NCBI GenBank assembly: GCA_951804985.1
Contig: OX638135.1
Coordinates: 36,290,032 to 36,354,031 of the forward strand
DNA: 64,000 nucleotides
Reading direction: 5' to 3'
Origin: Dryomyza anilis
Taxonomy: Eukaryota; Arthropoda; Insecta; Diptera; Dryomyzidae
The notes beneath the pieces are model-generated. The model was not told the DNA's origin. It did not search any database and was given only the letters and a program-made list of their open reading frames with translations. Of the stretch, positions 1 to 10,557 are shown piece after piece (the stretch's first letter is position 1; each line of letters begins with the position of its first letter). Position numbers and translations under genes: made by a program.

Positions 1-884
1 ATTATATTATATTATATTATATTATATTATATTATATTATATTATATTATATTATATTATATTATATTATATTATATTATATTATATTATATTATATTAT
101 ATTATATTATATTATATTATATTATATTATATTATATTATATTATATTATATTATATTATATTATATTATATTATATTATATTATATTATATTATATTAT
201 ATTATATTATATTATATTATATTATATTATATTATATTATATTATATTATATTATATTATATTATATTATATTATATTATATTATATTATATTATATTAT
301 ATTATATTATATTATATTATATTATATTATATTATATTATATTATATTATATTATATTATATTATATTATATTATATTATATTATATTATATTATATTAT
401 ATTATATTATATTATATTATATTATATTATATTATATTATATTATATTATATTATATTATATTATATTATATTATATTATATTATATTATATTATATTAT
501 ATTATATTATATTATATTATATTATATTATATTATATTATATTATATTATATTATATTATATTATATTATATTATATTATATTATTATATTATATTATAT
601 TATATTATATTATATTATATTATATTATATTATATTATATTATATTATATTATATTATATTATATTATATTATATTATATTATATTATATTATATTATAT
701 TATATTATATTATATTATATTATATTATATTATATTATATTATATTATATTATATTATATTATATTATATTATATTATATTATATTATATTATATTATAT
801 TATATTATATTATATTATATTATATTATATTATATTATATTATATTATATTATATTATATTATATTATGTTATATTGTATTATT
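1..884. repeat. (ATTAT)n simple satellite array
   Basis: Perfect pentanucleotide array of ATTAT, equal to AATAT on the other strand, running from the window edge. There is a single 2-bp phase slip near 584, and the array decays over 868-890. AATAT is a known abundant satellite of Drosophila heterochromatin, including the fourth and Y chromosomes. Whether this is true satellite or a long microsatellite cannot be told, because the left end is outside the window. Confidence 0.97.
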
Positions 885-1114
885 ATATAAAACGGCTCTC
901 GAAGTCCCTATTCTACAATTGCGCAATGATTTCCAAAACGCTGCGTCCTGGTGCAAGTCGTCCATCTTCTTCGTGGCTAGTGGCTGTCACCCTACAAAGG
1001 AAAATTCTTACCAATATTAAATAACTATATACATAAAAAAAATAGAAAAACTAAATAGGAAATGAGTGGAATAATTTCCGGAGAATAACTTCTACTGCGT
1101 GACAGCGATGATAC
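885..1114. other. Spacer or 5' part of the following LINE
   Basis: Unique-looking sequence between the satellite and the first LINE ORF1 fragment. It is less AT-rich than the spacers further on and may be the 5' untranslated part of the LINE. I see no coding sequence or terminal repeat in it. Confidence 0.4.
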
Positions 1115-1683
1115 GTGGAATTGATACAGGAATTCACTACTCCAGGTGGGGTGAGCTTAAATCAAACTGCAACTAGGAGTATGAGTGCCTCAGCTCAGAG
1201 ACCTACAGCAACTGATTCAAGTGAACCAATGGATGTAAGTCTAGATCCATCCCAAACTGCAGAACAAATGATGAGCCAAGCTCAGAATTTAATTGCAACC
1301 GTGAGTTCAAAGGAAGTATGTGGGGGGACGTAGGCGGACACGGTGGAGCATCTTGCCAGCAAAATTCACCTGAGAACATTATGAGCCACAAAGCTCAGAA
1401 GGTTCATGCAACCGAATTTAAACGGCCAGCTTCAGTGACCAATGACAGGAACAATATCCTTGAATTGGAAGAAGCGGGATGCTCGAAGCGTGATAGCACC
1501 CTTGAAACTTCACCTCCGGAGAACATTAGTAAAATACCAAGGACTAATAAAGTGGAGAACACCTATAATGAAGGATGTATAAAAGTCGCAATCATCGACA
1601 AGGGCACGCCTACCAAGATGATCACAGCGGACAACTGGCGTCAACTAGAGAATCGGCTACTCCTGGCGATGACCGAACACTAA
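1115..1683 (+). pseudogene. LINE ORF1 (gag-like) remnant
   Basis: Two overlapping frames (1115-1333 and 1318-1683) together look like one broken ORF1. They are rich in Ser, Thr and Gln, then have a C-terminal segment (KVAIIDKG...TADNWRQLENRLL) resembling the C-terminal region of ORF1 proteins of LOA-type LINEs. No CCHC knuckles survive. The frame change near 1320 and the loss of everything up to the end of the endonuclease show that it is not functional. The assignment rests on position upstream of the RT and on that short C-terminal resemblance. Confidence 0.55.
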
Positions 1684-1799
1684 GGCACTCTCCCGACGGC
1701 TCAAGAATAAGCGTTGGGCTAAGCAGCGTAGTCGCAAGAGTCACTGTTTTTAGATATAACTTGTTTTAGATATAACTTACATCGCGTTGGAGGGTGTTA

Positions 1800-3720
1800 G
1801 AAGAAATGAGCTTTTCCGATCACAAATGTATCGAATTTGTAATCAACATAGGTAAACAAAAATAATTACTTTATAGGAAAGCTTGGAATACAAAATGGGA
1901 AAAAGTTCGTAAATCTAGTCCAGACATCTAGGATGACAATGAAATACAGGTCGATAAAAAATGTAATAGATATCGAGGGGGCCACAAACACAATAAATAC
2001 TGTTTTTGAAACCGCCTTTGAAAAATCTTGTCCACAAAGTAGAAGCAAAACCAAGAAGAATCAACCCTGGTGAAACCCGAGCCTTAGATCCCTAAGGTGT
2101 ATAAAGGAATTCTAGGAACTTATAAAGAAGAGCTTAGGAAATCGAAACGTGACGTTCTGAAAAAATTGACAAATGAACTTAACACTGTTAAAGACACTTT
2201 GAGGCTCAGAAAACTGGTGTCCAAACAACTACACATTCGCTGCAACCTAAAAAACTCTGATGATACTTGGACACAAACATCAGAAGAAACCATAAAACTT
2301 CTAATGGAAACACATTTTCCTGGGTGTGAACGCATCACACAGAGTAGCTGCTCTAAAGTCCACACTCACCAAGATCGTAAAACTTGTAGAATAGACATCA
2401 GTAATATAATTACATTAGACAAGATACAATGGGGAATCAACAAGTTTTCCCCATACAAATCACCAGGACTGGATGGCATATATCCAGTAATGCTACAAAA
2501 ACTTTCAATTTTTTGGGACCACTGCTTATCGAAATATTCCAAGCATGTATCGACCTGAACTATATTCCTAAAATATGGAACGAAGTCAAGGTCGTATTTA
2601 TACCTAAAGCTGGCAAATTTCAACACGCCTTATCGAAGGATTATAGACCTATCAGTCTATCTTCCTTACTGCTTAAATAATTTGAAAGAATTATAGACAA
2701 TCATATTAAGACGAAGTTCAGTAGCTTCAACTTCTTCAGTAGTCAACACGCCTATATAAAAGGAAAATCCACAGAAACTGCTTTACATGAAGTGGTTAAG
2801 CACGTGGAAAAATCCCTTAGATTCAAAGATTATACTCAAGCAGGTTTTTTAGATATAGAAGGAGCTTTCAACAATATCCACTCTGAAAAAATACGCAGAG
2901 CCCTCACAATCGCAGGCTTAGAAAAAGATTTAGTAGTATGGATTATGGGCATGCTAGTAAGTAGAAAAATAATCGCTAACATTGGTAGCATTCACAATAA
3001 ATTTAAAGTAAACCGAGGTACTCCTCAAGGTGGAGTCATACCACCAACACTTTGACTCTCAGTTTTAAATGAGGTCCTGGTGGATTTAGAAAAACTAAGT
3101 GTCCACGTAGTAGCCTACGCTGATGATCTCGTGATTTTATCAACGGGCAAATATGAGGACACTGTTTCAGATATATTACGAAACGCACTAAAAATATTGA
3201 CCAACTGGGCAAAACGTTGTGGTTTAAACGTTAACCCAAGCAAGACGGAATTAGTCCTGTTTACAAACAAAAGGATTATTCCACACTTTACGCTACCAGC
3301 AATTGATGGTACAAGTTTAAGCTTATCGAACAGCGCTAAATTTCTAGGCGTGGTTATCGACAATAAACTTAACTGGAAGTTAAATATAAAAGAGATGGTG
3401 AAAAAAGCATATGCTGCATTCTACTCTTGCCAAAAAATAATTGGCACAACCTGGGGTGTACAACCAAAACTAATTCATTGGATGTACACAGCTATCAAAC
3501 GACCAATTATTAACAATTGTAGCATAGTATGGTGGGGAGCACTAAATAAAATGTGCAATCAACGAGAACTAGCGAAAATCCACAGGAAAGTACTTGTCAG
3601 CATTACGGGAGCTATAAAAACTACAGCGACAGCTTCATTGGAAATAATCCTAAATATCCTTCCTTTGATAAACAAGTCTATTTGTTTATCAAAGGGTCAG
3701 CGGCAAAGACTGCACTAAGA
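1800..3720 (+). pseudogene. LINE reverse transcriptase, broken
   Basis: Starts with an endonuclease C-terminal scrap and then a linker. RT motifs follow: SPGLDGIYPVMLQ (near 2460), KDYRPISL (2636), GFLDIEGAFNN (2840), RGTPQGGVIPPTL (3015) and the catalytic YADD (3117) followed by LNVNPSKTELVLF. The frame changes near 2495 and 2700, and a stop at 3053 interrupts the fingers/palm. It would copy its own RNA by target-primed reverse transcription; this copy cannot. The thumb runs to about 3718 before another frame break. Confidence 0.88.
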
Positions 3721-3849
3721 TTATCTCAGACTCCCCACTTTCGGAGCAACACATACGGACATGCAAATATCCTGCAAAACTTTAACATCACTCATTCCCA
3801 AACAGACTATGTAATTCTCTTTATTGACTTTGGAAAATAAATAAAAACC

Positions 3850-4389
3850 ACCATCCCCACGAGGGAACTATGGACAGAAGACAGAGTCATTAGACCAAAC
3901 GAAACGAATGTATACACTGATGGTTCCAAGATGGAAACAGGGACAGGGTGCGGTATATGTTGTGAAAAATTAAATATTGAAAAATCCATCAAAATTAGAG
4001 CAGAATACACGATATTTCAAGCAGAAATATATGCAGTATCAGAGGCAGCTAGCTTGATCACGATGAGGGCAATAGCAAAAACCGATATTACCATCTTCAT
4101 CGATAGCCAAGCAACCATCAAAGCCTTGCAGAATAGGAATATTAGATCGGAGGTAGTCAGCCGTTGTCGCAGAGAACTCAAGGTTCTCGATGAACAACAC
4201 TGTTTAAAACTGTTCTGGGTACCAGGACACAACAATATTCCAGGAAATGAAAAAGCCGACAAACTGGCAAAGTTAGGAGTAGTAAAACAAACGGTAGAAA
4301 CAGATAACACTTTGGCAGATTTCGAAATACGTATAACAAACAGACTCGAAGAACAAATGAGCTCAAGAAGACAGAACTTAGATTACTAG
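3850..4389 (+). pseudogene. LINE RNase H domain
   Basis: Contains the RNase H landmarks in order: YTDGSK (start of the domain, near 3914), FQAEIYA (catalytic Glu, 4016), DSQATIKAL (catalytic Asp, 4102) and WVPGHNNIPGNEKAD (4218). The core is open from 3931 to 4389. It removes RNA from the RNA/DNA hybrid after reverse transcription. Downstream, in another frame, is a C-x2-C...H-x4-C tail (4437-4500) with a stop before the last Cys, as found at the C-terminus of this LINE group. Confidence 0.88.
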
Positions 4390-4865
4390 TAGGAAATATC
4401 ACAGGACATAACACCTTACTATCACATCTTAGAAAAATTGTGTAGGAGGTGCGGTGACATGGAGGGCGAGGAAAACAGCTATCACTTCCTCTGCTAATGT
4501 CCTGCACTATCGATCAAACGTAACAACATTCTAGGCTCTTTTTTCTTCCAGGAAATAGACGACATCAAGAAAAAAACTTACGCTAAAAATAATGAAATTC
4601 ATCCGCGCATCTGGATGGACGATGGACATAGGACACCATATAGAGGGAACACAATGAATCAACTCTGGTCTAAGTGGTCGACAACACAAGGATTGCAGAC
4701 ACCTCAAATTCTAACCCAAAGATCTATATTTACGGTTAGTCACCTAACAAATATGGTCACCCAAATTAATTATTCATTTTAAAAGCTATAAAATTAATTT
4801 TAATGGCTTTTATAGTTTAATAACATTACAACGAAAATAATAATAACATAATAACAATAATAGCC

Positions 4866-5748
4866 CAAACACCACACTAAAATGTTTACAGTTTGTTAGC
4901 AAAAGGATACTCTTTAACATATATATATATATATTTTTTAATTTAAAAAAAGGGATTTATTGAGATAATTCTATTTTAATATGGTCACATGGTCACATTT
5001 ATATTAAAAATTTTAGTATTTCCACTTTTGCTCATTTTTATAACTTTTACATGGCCGTTTAAATAGTTTCGGTAAGTTAACTATTTTCTAATTAACAGTC
5101 AGTTCAGCTTTTTTTGTGAGTTTTTCATATTTCGAGGACTCATATATCTGAAACCAAGGCTGTTAGGGAACTGAAATTTTGCGTTCTTCGTACGTTTAAG
5201 TCCTAAAACCATCCTACCAAAATTCATTAATTTCTGAGATGGTGCTGTCAAAATTTTAAAATTCTCAGTTGATTTGACGTGGAATAACCCATATATTTTT
5301 GGACACATTATTTAAAACTTAGATTTATAAATCTGAGTTTGTAGAATATTTTAAATACGATTATTTTTATAGAATAAAAACGTAAATCTCGATTAAATTT
5401 GTAGATATAGAGGATAAATAAATTCGGTAATAAATCATTTTTTTTTGTCTTTTATCAAAATATTATACATTAATGTTTGAACCTCGATGTCATTGCATAA
5501 TTAATAAAATGGAATTCTGGAATATTTTATTCACTTGTTACATATTCGTTAATTTTTATTATTTGCTACATCGCTTCCATGCTGTCGCTCATCATACTAT
5601 TTTTTTCTAAATTTTGAACACATTTTATTTATTTGTGCAAATATTGAGAGTAATTTTTCTCGGTCAGGAATATTCACAAATGAATTTAGAATTTTAAAAA
5701 ATATAATATGAATAAATAAACATTTTAAGAATTAAAAAATAACAGTTT
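4866..5748. other. AT-rich spacer with a decayed foldback-family end
   Basis: No coding signal. The segment 5099-5305 ends in GATTTGACGTGGAATAACCC, a diverged match to the outer arm of the foldback elements at 20.08-22.0 kb and 46.65 kb, so it is probably an old fragment of that family. The rest is AT-rich without recognisable structure. A short (AT)n lies at 4919-4934. Confidence 0.5.
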
Positions 5749-5753
5749 GATTA

Positions 5754-5933
5754 TGATATGTTTTAATATACTTTGTTTTTAAACACTTTGTTTGTTTTTT
5801 CATATTATTATTAAGTTAGCTAAGAACTTTCATTTGTCATTTTCGGACATTTTTATATTTATTCAAAATAAAAATTTGCTGAAATAAACTGTTGTTTTTA
5901 ATTTAAAAAGATATTTTTATTTTAAATATTTTA
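5754..5933 (+). repeat. Gypsy 5' LTR
   Basis: Matches 18302-18491 closely. Both copies start TGAYATGTTTTAATATA and end TTTTAAATATTTTA. They differ by scattered substitutions and an indel of about 10 bp near 5785/18340. At 180 bp it is short for the family. Confidence 0.9.
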
Positions 5934-5934
5934 T

Positions 5935-5952
5935 TGGCGACGAGACTTGAAC
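5935..5952 (+). promoter_or_regulatory. Gypsy primer-binding site
   Basis: TGGCGACGAGACTTGAAC starts 1 nt after the LTR. TGGCGAC equals the complement of CCA plus the discriminator and acceptor bases of tRNA-Arg, the primer used by mdg1/412-type gypsy elements. The match then departs from the usual CGTGAC. A tRNA-Arg-like primer is my inference. Confidence 0.65.
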
Positions 5953-5962
5953 CTGCGTTACT

Positions 5963-6330
5963 ATGGAACAGACTTTAACAGATATTATACTATACTAGGC
6001 TAACTATCTAGGTTAACTATCTATATAACATAATTTGCACAGGAGCAAATAATGAAGAGCACATGGGAAATCTAAAACTAGTGTGCAAGATAGTGTTTTA
6101 AGGTGCAATTTAGATAAATTTGTATTTATGCAGACAAAGAGTAGAATACTTGGGTCATATTATCAGCGGCTCAGAAATTCAGCAATCTGAGTCAAAGGCG
6201 GAACCAATAAAAAATTTACCACGTCCTAAGAACACAGGAGAACTTCAATATTTCATGGGTAAAATAAACTATTACTGCAGTTTCATTCATAATTATTCTG
6301 AGATTTGTGGCCCTTTCAATTAATTAAGAA
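5963..6330 (+). pseudogene. Gypsy gag start fused to RT end
   Basis: An ATG at 5963 opens about ten codons that look like a gag start. From about 6030 the frame reads the end of the RT palm and connection: TGANNEEHMGNL, then VEYLGHIIS (6136) and the conserved PRPKNTGELQYFMGKINYY stretch (near 6220-6275), then a stop at 6321. The catalytic FVDD/YVDD region is gone. The junction near 6030 marks an internal deletion of several kilobases. Confidence 0.8.
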
Positions 6331-6349
6331 AGAAAAATGAAATATTATA

Positions 6350-6504
6350 ACAGGATAGTTGTATTCTCTCAACTTCAGTGTAGTGAAGGTCATTGGGGAA
6401 TTGTTAGAACAAAACAATTAGCCCGTCGTTATTGCTGGTGGCCTAAGTTAGACGACGACATTTAAAAACTTGTTTCTTCTTGTAAGTGCTGCAATGCTCA
6501 TAAG
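6350..6504 (+). pseudogene. Gypsy integrase zinc-binding domain (left half of split gene)
   Basis: In frame the segment reads EGHWGIVRTKQLARRYCWWP, then an in-frame stop, then SCKCCNAHKPD. This is the H-x-H...C-x2-C zinc domain of a gypsy integrase, with the first His lost. The reading frame is cut at 6509 by the BEL/Pao insertion and resumes at 17330. Confidence 0.82.
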
Positions 6505-6509
6505 CCAGA
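6505..6509. repeat. 5-bp target duplication CCAGA (left)
   Basis: CCAGA lies directly before the left BEL LTR and is repeated at 17325-17329 directly after the right LTR. It shows that the BEL/Pao insertion is intact at both ends. Confidence 0.9.
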
Positions 6510-7068
6510 TGTTCGGCTGGCGAACGTAGTAATGGCAACTGGCGGATTGGGAAACATGATTGAAATATTCAATTTCAATTTACTATGGGTCGCGGCAAAT
6601 ACAATATAATAAATGCAAAGATTTTACCTTAAGTTTCAGTATTTGATGCCAAGTGGTTTTTGTGAATGTTGATGATGTTGGGTGATGTTGAAATTCCTTT
6701 GTTGTGTAGAATTCCTCCGGTTGTTGTTGGGTTTGTGTTGATTGTTAAATGTTTATTATTAGTTTGTTTTAATTGTCGCGGGACCGAATGGCGCGTTGAC
6801 GGGTTTTTGGGTTTGTTTGTTTATTTGTCGCGGTGACGGGTCAACAATATAAATATGTTTTAAGACTTTTAACTTTGAATGTCGCGGAGACGGGTGGGTT
6901 TTCGTAGCGTTCGGTTTTAAGAAAACGTAACGAGTGAAGTTATATGCGGCGAACGTTGACAGAGCCGACGGTCGATCGGTTCGCCGCAGTAATCGATATA
7001 TAATCGATTGTGTGGATATGACGGACGGAGATGTTCAAATATGTAGAGTTTACGTTTGTACGTAAACA
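6510..7068 (-). repeat. BEL/Pao 3' LTR
   Basis: 559 bp, ends TGTTCGGC...GTAAACA. Nearly the same as 16754-17324. Contains three palindromes: GTTCG/CGAAC at the tip, TGCGGCGAAC/GTTCGCCGCA (near 6942 and 6978), and ATCGAT pairs near 6990-7010. Lacks about 11 bp present in the other copy near 16832. Confidence 0.93.
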
Positions 7069-7080
7069 TTCCGCCCGCCT
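7069..7080 (-). promoter_or_regulatory. Purine-rich tract next to the 3' LTR
   Basis: On the minus strand AGGCGGGCGGAA directly precedes the 3' LTR, the position of the plus-strand primer. It has two interrupting C residues. Confidence 0.55.
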
Positions 7081-7183
7081 TGCAGTGTCTGCAATACTTC
7101 ATGTTTTAAATTCATTTTTTTTATATTATTAGGGTCTTAGGGTCTAGTGTAGTTTTTTAAGGACAGCTCCTTGGGTTGGGGGC

Positions 7184-8333
7184 TCAGGGACTACATGGAC
7201 CAGAGAGTGTCCAGCCGAACGCAGTGCTCTGAGCCGCTGCGTATCCACTTTCGCAGTTAAAAACTCCCGAATTCAATATTTTCGGATAAAAATCCTCAGC
7301 CAACTCTAGCATTACTGGGTCGGAAGCCGTAACTTTTGGGTCGGCGAGCATCATGTGAGTGAATCGGCTCAAGATGGCTTCATCAACGTCATGCTCGTAC
7401 GGCTTCCTAGGCAACTCGGTTGACACTAGTGCGTTAATGTCGCATCTCAAACCGTCAAACCGAGGACCCACTACTACTTTACAAATTTTTAAATTATCAA
7501 GGTGACTCGTACTCAGCTTCAGCTGATCGACGAGCTGCTGAGCGATGATGGTGACATTTCTTGTCGGGTTCACCAACGCCCGTACTAGATGGCCATTTTT
7601 GCCATGGTACACTTTGATAGTGGCAGTGGGTTTAAGGGTCTGCCTTAAAAACATGCTTGGATTAGCAAAAGGTGTTTGGTTTGTGGAATTGCCTGGATTC
7701 TCAGCGGGTCGCTTGTTGCTCGCATTGCTTGCGTTCGCAACGGGTCGTTTAAGTCCTGCACTTCTTGGGTTCCGGTCACCTTGATTGAGTCGCGAATGTC
7801 AATGCAAGCTTGTGTGGTGCCTTTCTTGGCACACACCTTTCCTTGCTGGTGCAGCTATAAATAAGATGCGACCGGGCCAAACAGTTAATGCAGTAATAAT
7901 ACTGCATCACCACATCATACTTCTCCACCAGGTTCTTCTCCCTGAACCTGAAGCAGGTGGACAGGCGATGATCTTGGCGGCAAATTCCACACGCCACATG
8001 TTGGGTCGAGGGTCGAGTGTGTCGTCCTGTTGAATCGGTAAGACGGCTAGAGTGGGTGGAGTTAAGTCGGGAAGACTTTTTGTTGCGCCAGCTGGTGTTG
8101 TTGTTGCGGTTGCCCTCGGTGCGACTGCCACTGCTCGTGCTGGCATTGTTGTCGTTGGTGTTGTTGCACCGCTTGTTGTTGGGGCGCTTGCTGTTGGCGC
8201 GCTTTTTAATGGCGCCGCTTTGGTTGGGGCGCTTATTATTTACGTGCTTGGTGTTTGCACCGCTGTTATTGGCACCGCTGCTGGCGCGCTTGTTGTTTGG
8301 GGCCATGGCTACTGAAAAATAACGGTGGGTCAA
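7184..8333 (-). pseudogene. Extra nucleocapsid plus protease-like ORF downstream of integrase
   Basis: Read on the minus strand over three frames: 8333-7776, 7836-7645 and 7654-7184. The N-terminus is a low-complexity basic linker of short NNKR/GAN-type repeats. Two CCHC knuckles follow (CGICRQDHRLSTC, and CINCLARSHLIYSC). After a 12-residue repeat (NDPLRTQAMRAT, then SDPLRIQAIPQT) comes a domain like the BEL/Pao protease (DUF1758). It includes the conserved LADP and the FGWTLSG end, but the catalytic segment reads ALVNPTRN where the element's own protease has ALIDSGSE. It occupies the place where an env gene would be. It looks like a duplicated gag-protease module that lost catalysis. Frameshifts near 7650 and 7830 break it now. 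Confidence 0.72.
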
Positions 8334-8357
8334 ATTGTATATGCCATGGCGACCTAA

Positions 8358-9510
8358 ATGGGTATTTATTGGGTGGGTAGGACTACTACTTTTGTAACGG
8401 GTCTAGTAGTAGTCCCTTTGGCCGTTCGAATATCGACGACTCTGGTTCTTGAGTCTGAACATAGATACGTTTTTACAACTCGCCCTAGGGTCCACTCGTT
8501 TGGGGGTAAATTCTCGTGTCGAATAACATTCTCGTGGGGTTTTTTCCATTTATATCGATTATGTAATTTTTTAAGATATTCATCTTTCCATCTGTTACAG
8601 AAATGGTGATGTAATATTTTCTGCTTCTGCCAACGATTTACAACATTTAGGGTCGAGTTGCTTAAATCGGGTTCAGCTGGGGTCAATAACGGAGTACCAA
8701 TTAGGAAGTGTCCTGGGGTAAAAGGCGAAAAATCAAGAGGATTTTCGCTTGAAGGGCTTAAGGGTCGTGAGTTAAGGCAACCTTCAATTCGTGCAAGCAA
8801 AGTCGAAATCTCTTCGAACGTAAATCTTTGACTTGCTTTAAAGCCGGCTGCCCGGAGTCCACCCATGTGTGGAGCTCCGGGTGGATTAAAATGTCAGGTT
8901 AGTTCTTGATGACTGTTAGTCGCTACTACTTGGGTCTGCAGAGTCTTTATAAAATCTTGCCGATCTTTCTTCAGTATTTGTGCTGCTCCGACAAAATTAG
9001 TTCCGTTGTCGGAGTAAATGGCGGCAGGACATCCGCGCCTCGAAAAAAATCAGGAAAAAGCCGCTAAAAAGGCTTGGGTCGTAAGATCACTGGCTGGTTC
9101 AAGATGAACCGCTTTTGTTGCAAAGCAAACAAACACGCACACATAGCCTTTTGTAATCATACAGGCTCGCCGGTGTAATTTTTGATTCAACGGGTCCTGC
9201 GAAATCTACACCTGTGTTTGTGAATGGGCGCGTGGGTGTGGTGCGCTCTGGAGGCAATGCAGACATTATTTGTGTTTTTTGTTTCTTTTTGTGTAAAACA
9301 CAAATTTTTCAGTTATTGATCGTAGTTTTGATCAGGGTCTTGAGCTTAATAATCCAAAATTCAGCTTGTAGTAGCCTCAAAACTAATTGGTTGCCACCGT
9401 GTAGGGTCACAATATGGGTCATATGGGTCAAGAGTTTAGCAAGTCTGCAATGATACGCTAAAATTATTGGGTGGCGTTCATTATATGTAAGGGTCGGTGA
9501 CTTTGCTAAT
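8358..9510 (-). pseudogene. BEL/Pao integrase
   Basis: The C-terminal part is open at 8866-8366. It contains FEEISTLLARIEGCLNSRPL and the DUF5641-like tail with GHFLIGTPLL and RWQKQK. Upstream, in broken frames, are TGVDFAGPV (first catalytic Asp, near 9200), FATKAVHLEPASD, and YSDNGTNFVGAA (second Asp, near 9020). The family inserts the cDNA into host DNA by a DDE mechanism. Several stops and frame changes between 8870 and 9510 mean no integrase can be made from this copy. Confidence 0.87.
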
Positions 9511-10557
9511 CTACCATGTGCTCTTAATATTGTCTATAAATGGGTTTAGTGTCAGTAGTGAACTTTTGGACGAAATTTGGGTTTTATTCGTCAAAGCGAT
9601 ATATTCATCAGAAAAACACATTTTCTGACTCACTACTATGAGTCTTTCTTTTACCATCTTAATTTCCTCGGGTACTATTTCAATAGTTGAGTGCGTCATC
9701 TGAGTACATCGAGATGGTAAAGAATTTCTCACGAATCTTAGAATGTATGCTAAGACTCTTAATGCTTTTGGAAGTGTGGAAAATCGTTCCAACACATTCT
9801 CTTGGGTCGTGATCGCAAATGTCTTAATTGGTTTAAGATCAAGGGTCGTGTCGATCGGGTCAGTGGACATTGGCTATTCATCTCTTACGCACCTTAGCCA
9901 ACTTGGACCGTTCCACCAGAGTTCATGTTCTGCCAGTTCTAGCGCAGAACAACCGCGGCTTGCTACGTCCGCCGGGTTTTCGTGTGAATCGACATGTTGC
10001 CAATTTTCAACAGCAACGCTTTCTGTAATGGTCGAAAGGCGGTTGGCTACAAAAGTGGTCCAAGTGCAGGGCGGTTTATTGAGCCAGGCTAAGACAATAG
10101 TCGAGTCTGTCCAAAAGTACGTATTGTACTGGGTCATGTCTATTTTAGATAGAATGGCATCAACTATATTTGCGAGCAAAATAGCACCGCATAATTCGAG
10201 TCGTGGCAGTGAAACGGTTTTGACGGGTGCTACACGCATCTTCGCTTCCAGAAGGGTCGTGACAACAGCACCGATGGCATCTTGTATGCGAGCATAGAGA
10301 TATGCAGCATATGCCTTTTCTGAGGCGTCGCAAAATCCGTGAAATTCAACGGAAACGTCGGGTGCGAAATTAGTCCATCTGGGGATCTCAATTCTGTTTA
10401 TCGATGGATAACCATCGATAAACGATTGCCATCTACTTTGGGTCAACGGGTTAAGTATATCGTCCCACTCAGTTTTGTCAAGCCACACTTGTTGCATAAT
10501 TATTTTGTCAAACAGCTTTGCAATAGAAGACAAAACCATCGCGTTTTGTGTATGCAT
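9511..10557 (-). pseudogene. BEL/Pao RNase H region of pol
   Basis: Minus-strand frames 10557-9874 and 9870-9511, with one stop between. The first holds FHGFCDASEKAYAAYLYAR (domain start, catalytic Asp), LPRLELCGA (catalytic Glu), FWTDSTIVLAWL (catalytic Asp) and a late NPADVASRG, in the order of the BEL/Pao peptidase A17/RNase H region. It digests template RNA during cDNA synthesis. The second frame corresponds to the RNase H-integrase linker. Confidence 0.88.

Larger units (their letters stand above)
1115..4865 (+). mobile_element. Decayed non-LTR retrotransposon (LOA/I-like, with RNase H)
   Basis: In order on the plus strand: ORF1 remnant (1115-1683), the last few residues of an endonuclease (FSDHKCIEF, near 1812-1840), reverse transcriptase broken over several frames (2097-3718), RNase H (3890-4389) and a Cys/His-rich tail (4437-4500). 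It ends in a TAA-rich run at 4826-4865. The order EN-RT-RNase H is that of LOA/I-group LINEs. Most of the endonuclease is missing, so ORF1 now sits almost next to the SDH end motif. Frameshifts and stops make the copy dead. Its RT is closest, among sequences in this window, to the LINE at 14.2-16.75 kb: they share the local motif SPGxDGIYPVMLQ. Confidence 0.85.

Noticed and set aside
7545..8315. Plus-strand hydrophobic frames opposite the extra BEL ORF
   Set aside because: Ala/Leu/Val-rich antisense of the Asn/Lys/Arg repeat; a composition effect, not a membrane protein.
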